DNA of 64,000 nt from Diadema setosum (lineage: Eukaryota > Echinodermata > Echinoidea > Diadematoida > Diadematidae): NCBI RefSeq assembly GCF_964275005.1, contig NC_092700.1, positions 23,917,674 to 23,981,673 on the forward strand, read 5' to 3'. Positions 1-11,400 of this stretch are shown in pieces. Below the pieces are notes generated by a model. That model searched no databases. It worked only from the letters and a program-made list of their open reading frames with translations, and was not told the DNA's origin. Each line of letters starts with the position of its first letter. The stretch's first letter is position 1. Made by a program: the position numbers and the translations under genes.

Positions 1-635
1 AAATGTTTCATATCGCTCTCGAGTTTGGAACGGAGCGCTGCGAATCATTTCTCAGAACAGAAGTTTTACATAGTTTAGATGGTCTGTATGCCTTACGTGA
101 TTGTACGTTACGACGTGAAAATGTATCTGCGTTTGATGTGTTGCCGCAGTTATAGACCTGCTACAATGTAAATAGTGCTGAACTTTGGTGACAATTATTT
201 AGGAACATACACTACATTAATTTAAGTTGTTTTTTTTTTAACACCGATGTAATATGATCTGAAATTAAAAAGAAAACATCGCGTCATCAAAATTGGCAAC
301 ATAAACACAGGGATTTCCATGTCCGTAAAAAGACCCATGGATTTCGCAATTCTTATTACGACACGACATTTTCCGTAACTGCAAACCGCCAGGATACGAC
401 ACAGACTGAGTTTTCCCCTCTCTATCATAATCACTATATGACATCAACCACACTGACATGTCGTTTTGCAACTCCAGTCTCTTCCCACTGCGCAAGTGCC
501 AATGTTGTTCAACTTTCTCGTCTTACAAAATTAATGCGTGAACATTTCCTGATAACTTACAACACGAATACAATGGTAGCTATGCAATACGGCCCATAAT
601 GGAGCACTGTTTAACGTTTTACTTTGAGCACGAAC
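1..635. other. Gene-less left edge
   Basis: AT-rich sequence with a short T-run near 230. Open frames here are short, with no recognisable domain, codon preference or convincing splice sites. It lies beyond the 3' end of the CIMIP5-like gene. Confidence 0.5.
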
Positions 636-1143
636 AATTGAGTATATGAATATAAGAACGACCCAAGTCCAATTTTTGGCCAAATTCAGTTTGATATGGG
701 AAATTGTAGCTTATGCATGGACTCATCTTGTGTATAAATGATAAATCCTAACTACCCCCGGAAGTGCCTGAAACGAATGAGTTAAACCTTATATTAATGT
801 AAGAATGAAGGACTTGGGTCATTCTTACATTCATATAATAGCGCCCTCTCTCATCCTTCTCCCATCTCTATAGCAGAATATCATGTATATGAATCAAAGA
901 ACGACCCAAGTCCATATGAATCAAAGAACGACCCAAGTCCACCACACAAAATGGCCTCTCCACAATTAATGTAAATGTTAATTGTCATAATTTTATGTTC
1001 TCATTTGTATATACAATGTTGCCTTCCCATCACAGTTAAATAGAATATTATTGGACAAATGAAAAAGATATGAAGGTTTTTTTTAGTTTACTCGAAATGA
1101 TCTTCCATGGACTTGGGTCGTTCTTATATTCATATACTCAATT
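636..1143. mobile_element. MITE with about 35-bp terminal inverted repeats
   Basis: The left end (from AATTGAGTATATGAATATAA, followed by GAACGACCCAAGTCC) is the reverse complement of the right end at 1109-1143. Extra copies of the GAACGACCCAAGTCC block lie inside: one inverted near 807-825 and two in tandem near 900-940. There is no coding capacity. AATT at both borders may be the target duplication or the outermost part of the repeat. The superfamily is not assigned. Confidence 0.75.
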
Positions 1144-2211
1144 TCTATTCTCTGAATTTACCCCCAAATATACTCTAAACTGCAGATCACTAGTGGAAAT
1201 TTAATCTTCTAGGAAACACGACAATTGAAAACGTGAAAGGCAGCTAAAATGATTGTCAAACTGTAAAAATTATTCTAAGAAACACTATTTCGAAGGCCAC
1301 GTTACGATCAAACCATACAGTTTTGAAAGAATAGTACTTTTGAAATTGTGATATCAATGTAACTACATGAAGGCCTACTATTGAATTGGACCGGAGCTAG
1401 ATTTTTTTGGACACCAGATCCATTTGCAATAATAGTCTTTTATTTATCCACATTTATCCATATCTATCCATAATTTGCAGAAGAAATAACGTAAATGGAT
1501 CAAGTCCTGCTTTAAATTCCAACCATTTTTACAATGTAAGTTTCTTTCGTGCATTCTCCCATTCAACAGAGATTTACGTCAATTGCAATGTTCCACATAG
1601 GACCCTTGTTCACGAGTATAATGTTTGTATGTCGCACATACAGCCATTCCCATGAAAGATGAGTTCACATTAGTTTTCTTTACCATTTGCCATCGATAAA
1701 TCCTTTTTAATCATTCATTAAAACGAAAAGGAAATACACTGCTTCCCGTCAACTTTTTCATTGGTGCTCATTCGTTAATCAACCGCAGGCTACACGCTGG
1801 CTTTGCAAAAAAAAAAAAGAAGAAGAAAGAATAAGTATCGTATACTAGTATGTATCATTTGAGTACGAACCATCAACAATGACTTGTTCGTTAGCCAACA
1901 AAATTCGATGCACATTCGGTGCTAGTTTGTAAACATCATTTTACACCTGACAGTCTGATGTACATGATCAGCCATAACATTCTTTTTAAAGTCATTTCTT
2001 CTTTGTCATCGTGCGACGGCTGATTGTTTTGCGAAACTAATCACCGCCGTATATAGCTACACCACGTTCTTTCATGTCTATTTGCAGTCCAGGCTAAAAG
2101 TCAGACTTCGGATACACAATGCGTTTCTCATGGCGTACGCATGAAGTATTGATTGATGCACATTTTATATCTGTATATAGATCGATCAGTTCGCTGACTC
2201 AGACTTTGTTT
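1144..2211. other. Probable 3' flank or UTR of the CIMIP5-like gene
   Basis: No gene seen. On the minus strand this follows the stop codon at 2212-2214. An AATAAA on that strand lies at 1439-1444, and an ATTAAA-type signal near 1706 is a closer alternative. The rest is AT-rich with an A-run at 1808-1818. Confidence 0.35.
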
Positions 2212-2403
2212 TCAGTCGTAGCATATTAGCTCCTTGTGATGCTTTTTCCTGTTCGTCGTGCTGAGTCTGTGCTGTAGGTCCACCATTGCTTTCGCTGCTC
2301 CCGTCTTTTGCCGATGTCCGAACCTCTGATTGGCCGTGTTAGGGACTGTCTCTGAGTACACCGTGAGGTTTTCAGGAGGTTGCGTGGGTTCTTTCCGGTT
2401 TCC
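2212..2403 (-). CDS. CIMIP5: CIMIP5-like exon 3 (stop codon)
   Basis: Starts after a CTTGCAG acceptor and runs 63 codons to TGA at 2214-2212. It encodes GNRKEP, then YSETVPNTANQRFG, and a basic tail ending KKHHKELICYD. Confidence 0.82.
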   Translation of the reverse strand, partial: GNRKEPTQPPENLTVYSETVPNTANQRFGHRQKTGAAKAMVDLQHRLSTTNRKKHHKELICYD

Positions 2404-5400
2404 CTGCAAGAATGGAACGATTCGACAAACACAAAATTCATTTTGGATGCTCGGCGTGGGTTTGTTTTCTTCAACGCAACTGAAAATGTGAACGCCACCC
2501 ATTAATACTTCCAACATAATTATATCAGGGCATAAGGATTAATATAGGCCTACCCTAGCCGGATACAATGTCATTGATATTGCAGAAGATTCTCGCATGG
2601 CTGAGTAGGCGTACGTTTGAAACTTGCCGTCCCCTACTACACATCGGCATCCGAAATGAAAACCTATTTCATATCTAGGGCAACTGACTGAATGAAATTG
2701 ACCTGTATAATCTTTATCGATTGAATCGCTATTGTATGTTCGTTCCACAGAGGAAAAAAAAAAAAAAAACACGACAGAATTGGAAGTGACATGGGCTGGT
2801 ATTGATCATCTCTAAGGACAATGGAGGGACACCTATTGATTTTATGTCATTTTTGTATGCCATCAAATTTTGAAATCATGTCGCTGATCAATCATGCAAG
2901 GGAAATTACATGTACTTCATGTCTACATAATAGGCGACACGACATTTGCTCCTGCGACAAATATTGCTCCGGTCTTATTTTCTCCAAGGACTTATATAGG
3001 GTTATGATGGTTATAGGGTTGTAATTAAGTTTTTGGATTAGTTTGATATGAGGATTAGGACTACGGTTAGGGTGATGTTTGTTGGTAGAATTTATGATGG
3101 GCTTAACGTGCAGAAATTTCGTGGGAGCACTTGTTGCAGAAGCAAATGTCAGGGAACCACATAGTATCACACAATTTCACACACTTTCTATCTCTCTCTT
3201 TTTGAAATATAGTATGAGAAATTTACAGCGGAGCAACTCATCATAATCATGATATTGTGTCGGATACTTTTGACGACATTGGATTAACAGTCACACGAGC
3301 AATCCATCATAGTGCCGGCATCGAGTGTATTATCTAATGATTTTGACACATGTACATGCACATGAATGATGGAAACAAAGTTACAGAGAGATAGGCCTAC
3401 ACATCACTAGGTGGTAAAACAACGCCCTGGATGGACATCCCACTCCATGTGCTAGCTAAGTGTGAGTTACTAGTAACATACACATGTACAGTCATCAGTT
3501 AGTCAAACACAGTGCGACAGTACAATGTTCCAAGTTAGAAATTAAAAATCAAGTACCATATCTGAATTTGCATGAGTCGTGACCGTATAGGAGATTGTGA
3601 CTAACATATACGAGCATCAACTATTGTTTTGCGTAATTTACACAACAACGATTTAAGTTCGTTTCCAATTTCAATGATATGATGCTATTTTCTCATCATT
3701 TAACTTGAGGCACTTTCATGACTTACCTTTTGGTCATACTCTTTCAGGAAACCCCAGCCTTCCTCCCTGCAAAAGGAAACAAAGAAGCAAAACAACAGAA
3801 TAAGACTGACTACGTTTACCAAACCACATCGGATCAAATCAGATCTTTGTTTGTTTCCATTCGTGATAACGATCTCTTGGAAATCTAGGAAAATTATATA
3901 GAAGTAGATGAACAATAGTCATCCAGACTGCCCATATCTACAGCATCATCCCATTGCAAAATAACTAGTGTGCCATGTAGGGTATAAATGTTAAGGAAAG
4001 AAATGTTTTGCAGACATGGCTGACGCGAGATTTTCTCAGGCGACAAGGCCATTGACTTTTTGTAGCAAGTTATTGATTTTTCCTTTCAAATACCGATTTC
4101 CCACGGTCATTTGAATCTCACAGTGTGTTGTAAACATCTCTTGGGGACCTTAGCATGGATTTCCTTCTTAAGTATAAAGCGGAGCTCAGAGTAATTAAAA
4201 ACACGAGAAAGTTTAGAATCTGGAAGTTTCAAATACGTTCCAGCTATTCCCTCATTGACGTATACACATTATTGTATACTATACAGTGCACTCCCGTTAT
4301 CACGAACAAGACCGCAACAGTATCCACTCCATGGCTTTGTTGTTGTTGTTGTTATTTGTTCGGTTATAACGAAATTTCGATATATCGAAAGAAAACTGCC
4401 AGTCCCGAGGACTTTGTTATAACGGGAGTCAACTGTGTGTGATCGTACTCGTCATCATTGTTTCATGAAATTATGTGAATTAGGGGAAAACATACACAGA
4501 CACACTTGTTAAATTTTTCTCTATTTAATGTTGATGAAACTAACGTTTATACCGATTTTTTTTTTCACTGTATACACTCTAAAAAGTGACCTGAAGTGCT
4601 AATTGAAAATCGATATCGTAACGATTATCTGAAACCAATCCTTTTTTCTGAAAATAGAATAATAAGGTAGGAAAAAAGAAAAAAAAAACCTTTGTCTGAC
4701 CCAATTAGCATGAATTTATTTTGCATATTGCGATACAGAGAAATTAGATTATCCTTCATTATGCTCAACACTCACTAGACATTACGGAATTGCGCGCATT
4801 TCTAATCTCTTTTCTTTACTGTGATTTTATTGAGCTCTCCCTTTATTATAGGGGTTGCATACTTCCTTGGATCACAAACAACAGATGGATAAACTAACTG
4901 TTAGTTTAATACACATTGTAGGCTTAAAAGTGGTCTGAGAAACGTATCAAGAGCAATCATTTATCTTTCTTGCTGCCAAGCTCACTTATATACTATTGCC
5001 ATTGTCAATTCGATAACCTCTTTGCAAAATTGAAAAAGAGAAGAAGCAAAAAAAAAAAAAAAAAGGGGGGGGGGGAAGGGGGCAGGATTTTTAAGAGCAA
5101 CATTCTAACACATTAATGGAAACCCTATCACCTAAATGACTGTGATCAACAGGCATTGGAATACTTCAGCAGTACTGATATACAATCTTTGTACATAATT
5201 ATTGTATATGATTAAAGTCCAACCAGCAATGTTAACAGCAGTTGCATGTCGTGGAAATGAAACATCAATGAATTCAGTGCTGACAAGAAATACATTGTTT
5301 GAGTGTTACGAAAAAGTCATCTAACTCGCATGCATATACCATCGGGCAAGATCATCATGTGCAGGCAACAATTATCTGTATGGGACTATGGGATAATGAA

Positions 5401-6533
5401 GTTCAAATGTAATATGAAAAGAAAAAACACAAGGACCGCTCTGACAACACAATGGAGACAGTGCAGCGAATTTTGTGGGTCAGTGATTGAATGGTCTAGT
5501 GCATCGCAGATTGCGTAATGGCGCCATGTTGAACATTATCACATGTATATATACAAATATGTCTTATAGCTGAATTATTATGAGAGATAATGTATGGTGT
5601 ATATACACGAGTATTCAGGTGACAGATAGATTATATTGAGGTGCGATCAGAAAGGTACAGTCAGGATGTCCCACAGGTCTTTGAAAGAGGGAGAGAATCT
5701 CTCTTGAGCCTTTGCAAAAGATTACAAGGAGGAATATAACTGACCTTTTTCATACTTCCAGTTTCCTAAAATGGGCAATACTATAACCAAATCAACTCTT
5801 CTCTTTTGTGTGTCTCTGTTTCATTTTTTTTTCTCTTTACATCAGCCTCAGGCTCAGTCTTGTGGACAGTCTAGAAAAATGTTCACTGCATCGTAAGAAT
5901 TGACCCAATTTACAGGGAATATCTACAATGTAGCCCCAAAACAGTTACTGGGCCTCCAGAGCATGGCATTGTGGTCTGCACCTGGTCTATAATCATTGTG
6001 GCTACGTTTTAAAAACAGGTTGAAGGCCCATTTCCTATGAAAAGAGTGTTAAGCACCAAGGACAGTATGTACAGTAAACATATAGTAGATATACAATGTA
6101 TTTGTGATTAATTGTGGGATAAGTGTGGTGGGGTTTATTGTAGTGTGTGTGTGTGTGTGTGTGTGTGCGTGTGGTGTTTTTTTTTTTTCTTACGGTGCTT
6201 ATGGCATCTTTACAGACTGTTCATGAGGCGTCCTTACCATCTGATTGATCCCTTCTTCTCCCTGCCGACGGATTCCCGCCACGTCTTGTCCTCGATGACG
6301 ACATTGCACGCCCGGAAGTCCGCCCTGGTGTGTCTTCCACTTCCCGCTGCACCACCAAGTCCACCTCCTGCTCCTCCTCCAGCTCCAACACGGGGCTCCG
6401 GGAGGCGCTGGCTCTCGGCTCGCTGCTCGGCCGGTACGCACTTCTTGTGGTAGGCGCTAGAGATACGAGTTGAAGCGGGAAGACGGTAACCAGCCGAAGT
6501 GGCCCGGTCAGTGTATTGAATGTGAGAACTCAT
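2212..6533 (-). CDS. CIMIP5: CIMIP5-like ciliary microtubule inner protein (three exons)
   Basis: Spliced from 6533-6238, 3766-3727 and 2403-2212 to give 175 residues. All junctions are GT/AG and the phases fit: a TGG codon is split between exons 1 and 2, and exon 2 to 3 is in phase. The family (human C2orf50, now CIMIP5) is known as an axonemal doublet microtubule inner protein. The match rests on TSAGYRLP near the N-terminus (residues 12-19), a Trp-containing segment KTWRES (83-88), WGFLKEYD (103-110) followed by GNRKEP (113-118), and YSETVPNTANQRFG (128-141). Recalled human motifs are FLKDYD, GNKKEP and SDTVPSSTNQ, at similar spacing. Residues 50-66 form a Gly/Ala-rich stretch unlikely to be conserved. 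No signal peptide or membrane segment is present. The start is the first ATG of the exon. The assignment rests on remembered motifs, not an alignment. Confidence 0.85.
3727..3766 (-). CDS. CIMIP5: CIMIP5-like exon 2 (40 bp)
   Basis: A 40-bp exon encoding WEEGWGFLKEYDQK with the W codon completed from exon 1. It is preceded by a pyrimidine-rich TTTTGCAG acceptor and followed by a GTAAGT donor. This is the most conserved-looking part of the protein. Confidence 0.82.
4283..4436. mobile_element. pogo/Tigger-like MITE
   Basis: Imperfect terminal inverted repeats of about 20 bp: ACAGTGCACTCCCGTTAT on the left and, on the reverse strand of the right end, ACAGTTGACTCCCGTTAT. The 154-bp interior is non-coding and includes a GTT run. 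Termini of the form CAGT-GACTCCCGTTATAACG recall pogo/Tigger MITEs; that is an inference. It sits in intron 1 of the CIMIP5-like gene. A TA duplication is visible only on the left. Confidence 0.6.
6143..6174. repeat. (GT)n microsatellite
   Basis: About 13 GT units with one GC interruption, followed by a T-run, just downstream of the exon 1 donor of the CIMIP5-like gene. Confidence 0.95.
6238..6533 (-). CDS. CIMIP5: CIMIP5-like exon 1 (start codon)
   Basis: Encodes residues 1-98 plus two bases of codon 99, from ATG at 6533-6531 to a GTAAGG donor at 6237-6232. It carries TSAGYRLP and the Gly/Ala-rich stretch. Intron 1 is about 2.5 kb and contains a pogo-like MITE. Confidence 0.82.
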
Positions 6534-7139
6534 GGTGATAGTTATTGCAGTGACTTAAAAAAATATATACGTCCATTTACTTTCCTTCAAGTAATATATC
6601 AAATACCTATATGCACAACCGTGCCATATCTATACCGTACAATATAAAGACGTGGATGTTACTAAATTTCAGTATAATGGTAACGACATTGACGCAGCGC
6701 AGTTTGTCCTTGGCAGTTTCACATCAGTCTCTGTTTGCTGATTGCTCGTAACTTTCATCCACGGACACCGAAAGCTGGAATCACACACGGGATCTTGAGA
6801 ACGCTATAAAGAGCAAGGCACGTCACGATGCCACAACATTCGAATGTCACTGAGCTGCAATGTTGTACAATCCTCTACCATGTCTACAGTGCATATCCGA
6901 TTTCATGTCAAGCAAAGTGGCGTCAAACTTTGAGCCCTCTGATACGTTATCGGTGCGTCCGGTCTTTCCGATGTAAAATGCACTCGTTATATCTGACGAT
7001 TCATTCGTCTGTCCGAGATTAGAAGGAATCTCAAAGGCAGAAAAACACGTAAACCGAATACCAGAGACACATGCAATCTTCACTGAGTGAATATGAGTAA
7101 GAGTCCAGCAAAATTATCCAAAGATCTGGCGTAAAAAGA

Positions 7140-7570
7140 GCAGAGAAAGCTGGTCATGGGACTACGCCATATATGACGATATGGCTTCGCGCAGCGAAAG
7201 GCAGTGCCCTGTGCCGAATGGACAAACAAGATTCCATACACGACTAACCACAGAGGATGACACTACAAAAGGAAAAGGAAGAAGAAAAGAAAATCGGGGG
7301 ACCTTTCGGGTGCGAGAGACCTGAATAGATTTTGTTCGGGGTTGACACTGCGTGTCGATAGAGCCCGAGTGTCGCTAGGCGACGATCAACAAAAGATCTG
7401 CGGCAGTGCGGGCGCGCTGGCTGGGAAGCCGCTTTCTTCGATTTCTCAAGTGTTATTTGAAGGAGTAGAGAAATGAGGGACCCGTGCGCTGCCTGACTTG
7501 AATTGGATACGGATAGTTATGCGGCGAGCCAGTGATCTACGACGAACGCGCGTCCGTATCTTCTGTGCCA
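7140..7570 (-). promoter_or_regulatory. GC-rich segment, candidate promoter/5' UTR of the CIMIP5-like gene
   Basis: Clearly richer in GC and CpG than its surroundings, notably around 7390-7430, and 0.6-1.0 kb upstream of the minus-strand start codon at 6533. No TATA box is obvious. I looked for an RFX X-box, expected for a ciliary gene, and saw only GGTAAC half-sites near 6483 and 6680. A promoter role is inferred from composition and position only. Confidence 0.3.
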
Positions 7571-7914
7571 CCTTTACTCGAAGACCTTTCTATAAATTCT
7601 TCTTATACTGAATACTTTACTGAATCAAATGTACATGTATCTAAAATTGAGGCGCAACATTGCACATCTACCCTTCTTTTGATTTTCTGACTATGAAAAA
7701 AAGATCAGTCATAATACTTGTCTAACTCATGAACTAATTTCCCCGGCCTTACGTTATACGATACAATGGTATAATTATATAACAAACATATCATCATGAT
7801 TATGTATATTAACTATAATATGATAAAATATGAATTATAGAATCTCCGGACGGAGCCCTCGTAAGAAAGTCTTGGTGAGATTTTTTTTGCTATTTTCTAT
7901 TATTCCATTTCTTT

Positions 7915-8025
7915 CTCCTTTTTTTTTTTTTTTTTTTTACGTAGGAAAGGTGGGAGAGGAGGGTAGGGGGCCTTAGTGTCCCCCTCCCTCTTCCCTTGGT
8001 TCCGTGCCCCCCCCCCCCCCGAAAA
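7915..8025. repeat. Low-complexity T-run, G-rich and C-run tract
   Basis: A T-run, then purine-rich GGAGAGGAGGGTAGGGGG, then a C-run of about 14. No coding signal. Confidence 0.9.
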
Positions 8026-8333
8026 ACATGGAGGTCAAAGCTCAGTCGTGCTTCCATCATCGTATACCCCGATAAGGTATCAATAGTGGTAATGGTCGTT
8101 CCACTCTACAAAACGCAGAGGTCACGTCATTTGTTGCGTTCCATTTAAAAGCTCACTTTAAAAGGGTGTCCCATTTTTATCATTAATCTCTTCAATACAG
8201 CCTTGTCTCCATGATCGAATATTTTATGACTTTGTTTATTCATCGTTAGCTGGTTTGGTGAAGGTATAACGCCTCATTTAGGTTACTGAAACAATAAAAG
8301 GAAACTGAGTACAATCCGACCATGACGCCATAT

Positions 8334-8440
8334 TTGTATGTATGTATGTATGTATGTATGTATGTATGTATGTATGTACGTATGTATGTATATGTATGTG
8401 TGTATGTATGTATGTAGGCCTACTTGTATGTATGTAGGGG
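8334..8440. repeat. (GTAT)n microsatellite
   Basis: Around 20 GTAT units with scattered interruptions. Apparent open frames on both strands (Tyr/Val/Cys/Met runs) come from the repeat and are not genes. Confidence 0.95.
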
Positions 8441-11400
8441 CCTATGTATGTCATCAGGTGTATGTGTGTTTGTATGTATTTATGATGCTTTACTATGAGA
8501 AAGTGCAAGGTATGGCATTTCAAGAGATAATCATGGTGCGAAATCTTCTTAATTGGGCATCAACACTGATTTTAAGACTCACTTTGCTGTATAGTAGTTA
8601 TTGCACACCCTATAATCACCCCTTTCTTGGAATACAGTAGAGTATGCTGTTCAGGGATTCATTTCTGTAACTTCGGATAAGTATCACTCCCTGCAGAACT
8701 CTGTTTTGACGTGTAGACCTATATACCCATGCAATCATCTATACAGAGCTAACTCATTTTCAGACCCCCACGATGCCACGAGTCGCTGTGAGGAATAAAT
8801 CACCTCCCATATAACTGCATGACAAAGGGAATCATTACAAGGTACTCTCAGAACATTACTGCAGCATTATGACTGTATATTATGAGGTGCCACTATCGAC
8901 CTTTATCACCAAGGCCTACCGCCAATATCTCTCTCTATATCGCTTGTACCATGTAAATAAAACGTAATGCATGATGAAAGTTCAGCTATTAAAAACGACG
9001 CTCTTTCTGTGGATACGGGACTTCATCAGTCCGGTGTATAGAAGAAACAAAGCGCTAACATGCCACTTTCAGTTCGAGGTACTGTATTTGAAATAGTTTC
9101 TCGGAATTTTATTCTTAAACTTCTTTTCTGTTAGTCATTTGACTGGTTACCACACTGATATGTATTATCCCTCATGCTTCCAAGGGATAATTAAACGCCT
9201 ATACTCTTATGTCTTTTGCTGAGTTTCTTTCCTCTCTCATCATTTCAAGATAATCTGTTCGAAATGTTGCACGTCCTGAATTGACGCATATAACTCACAC
9301 ATCACTCCCCAATAGAGGAGGACACTAATTCCACTGTCTTGGTCCGAAGACAGGACCTGCCAGTACAGTCCCCAATCTGCCAATGCCGAGTCCCATAATG
9401 CTTAACCACTGCACCTATAACGTACAAATGGCTACTCAAGACAAGAACACATGAATTGTATTCATCGCCACATCACTACACGTAATACACTGTAGAATAC
9501 TTTTCACTAACATTGACTACAACCATGACAAGGACTACTGACAATTTGACTCGAGCAAAAGAACCACCTCGATATCAACTATAAACTCCCTCACCGTATC
9601 TATCGATCACGCGTTTGCCGCAATTTTTTCTCGTCTAAATTTGAATAAAAAAATTCTAACTTCGTTGAAAAAAGAAATACAACTCTATTTTATCACCCTC
9701 CTCCACTAATGAAAACAAGTAACAGTTTAAAGAAAATGATGAAGGTCTTCAAAAATTCATATCTACAAATCGAATATTCAAGCATCTAACCCAGATTTGA
9801 TCAGTACTCTTTAAGTAGGGGGAGGATAGGAAAACAACTATTGATTACCCTCAGTGCTTTTCACCTGCTCCGAGGCGCTGAGAGGAGGAGGGTGAAAGGA
9901 ATCTTTATCCTGTTCCCAATGACAACAGTTTTCTGCTCAGCTCCCTGGAAGCGTCCAGTCTCTTTGAGATGCACAAAGAAACACCTGCAGATACTTCTGA
10001 ATTTTTTTTAACCTTTTGAATTCCGACATGAGGGATACACCACCATGAATTCTGACGAGTTAAGGGCGAATTCTGTCGCCGAGACGTCACGAATGCGACG
10101 CTCGGATGAAAATATGTATCGCCATGTTCCACTCTAGATCCATCTCACACTATCTATCAGAGCGAGTACAATATTATTGGTGTACGGAAGCGGGGAAAGG
10201 GGAGGATGGAGGAGGGAGGGGAGTTCCGGGAAAATAAAAACCGGCGATAACCTCGAATTGAGTGTCACTCTTAAAAAAACCACACATCTTCTAGCCCATA
10301 AGATTTCCAAATAAAAAAAGGACATCACAATTTGCGACGATCTGGAATAAGCAAATGAATTCCATCACTTGCCCATGCAGATATGAAGTGTTCGTGGTAT
10401 GATGTAAGTTTGACATTGCTAAAAATTCGCACTTGATGTCGGATATCACTATGGTGTATCGAAAACCTTGCTGACTGCGAAGAAGGGTTATTGCATACAC
10501 CAATATTATTACGTTGACTACTCTTGGGTTAAATTAACATTGCAGAAAGAAGTTGAACCAGACTCCAGAATGATGTAATATGAAATAGGCACTGCAAACA
10601 CTAATCATGTAACAAAATTTCCCTTCCGTAACTCGCTATTCTCGACGAATTAAACGCACTACATTATGATGCTGTAACTGCACCTTTGTAACATGCGCGA
10701 ATTATAAATCATGCTTATAATCAACAGGATCACTCAGTTTTCTACCAACAAAGAATTTACCACCTCCAACATACCCAGTGGCTTGCATTCCCCTTTCAAC
10801 GCTCCTCATGGTGATTTCCTTGGTCGAGCTTGCAAAGACAAACGTCTGGAACCTCACGAGGTTCAGCTAACGATAGTCTACATCACCGACATGAAGCAAA
10901 ACATGACATAGGTGTCTAACATCGACCAAATTCCATCGAAAAAGAAGAAGTGGGAAACAATCTCTCTATAACTCCCGTTTGAGATCAATAATCGGGTCTC
11001 AAGTGCTTGAGATGTTGCTTGATGACGTCATCATAATAATGAAGTGTTGGTGAGGTGTTTTGTGATGATGATGGTGACGATACAAGCGAGATAAGTTCTC
11101 CGATAACGCCCGAAAAGCAGGGCGATAATCCAAATCTGAACGATGAAAGTTAAAAATGCTATGCCACAGCCGTCTCAGGGTGATAGAATAAAGATGCGCG
11201 GAAGAAAGAGAACAAATAGGAGGTGGTTGACATTATTGTGCGAGAAGAAGAAATGTCCACTCTGGCTGATCGAAGCTTGGCTGCCAATTGTTCCTTACAT
11301 GCCCGATAAGACGTTGGCAAATATAACGCTGCTCTTGATGCCAAAACAAGGCCCCGTGGGCATCGCATTTAAGACATGATGTTAATAGTGATGGCGCTGG

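Noticed and set aside
2539-2772. Minus-strand frame with CPRYEIGFHFGCRCV in CIMIP5-like intron 2
   Set aside because: It briefly recalls the end of sulfatase-modifying (FGE) domains and follows a possible acceptor, but no other part of such a domain is present.
3000-3080. Degenerate GGGTTA-type (telomere-like) repeats
   Set aside because: Too irregular and short; ordinary AT/G-rich sequence explains it.
6540-7560. RFX X-box upstream of the ciliary gene
   Set aside because: Only GGTAAC half-sites were found; no full palindrome.
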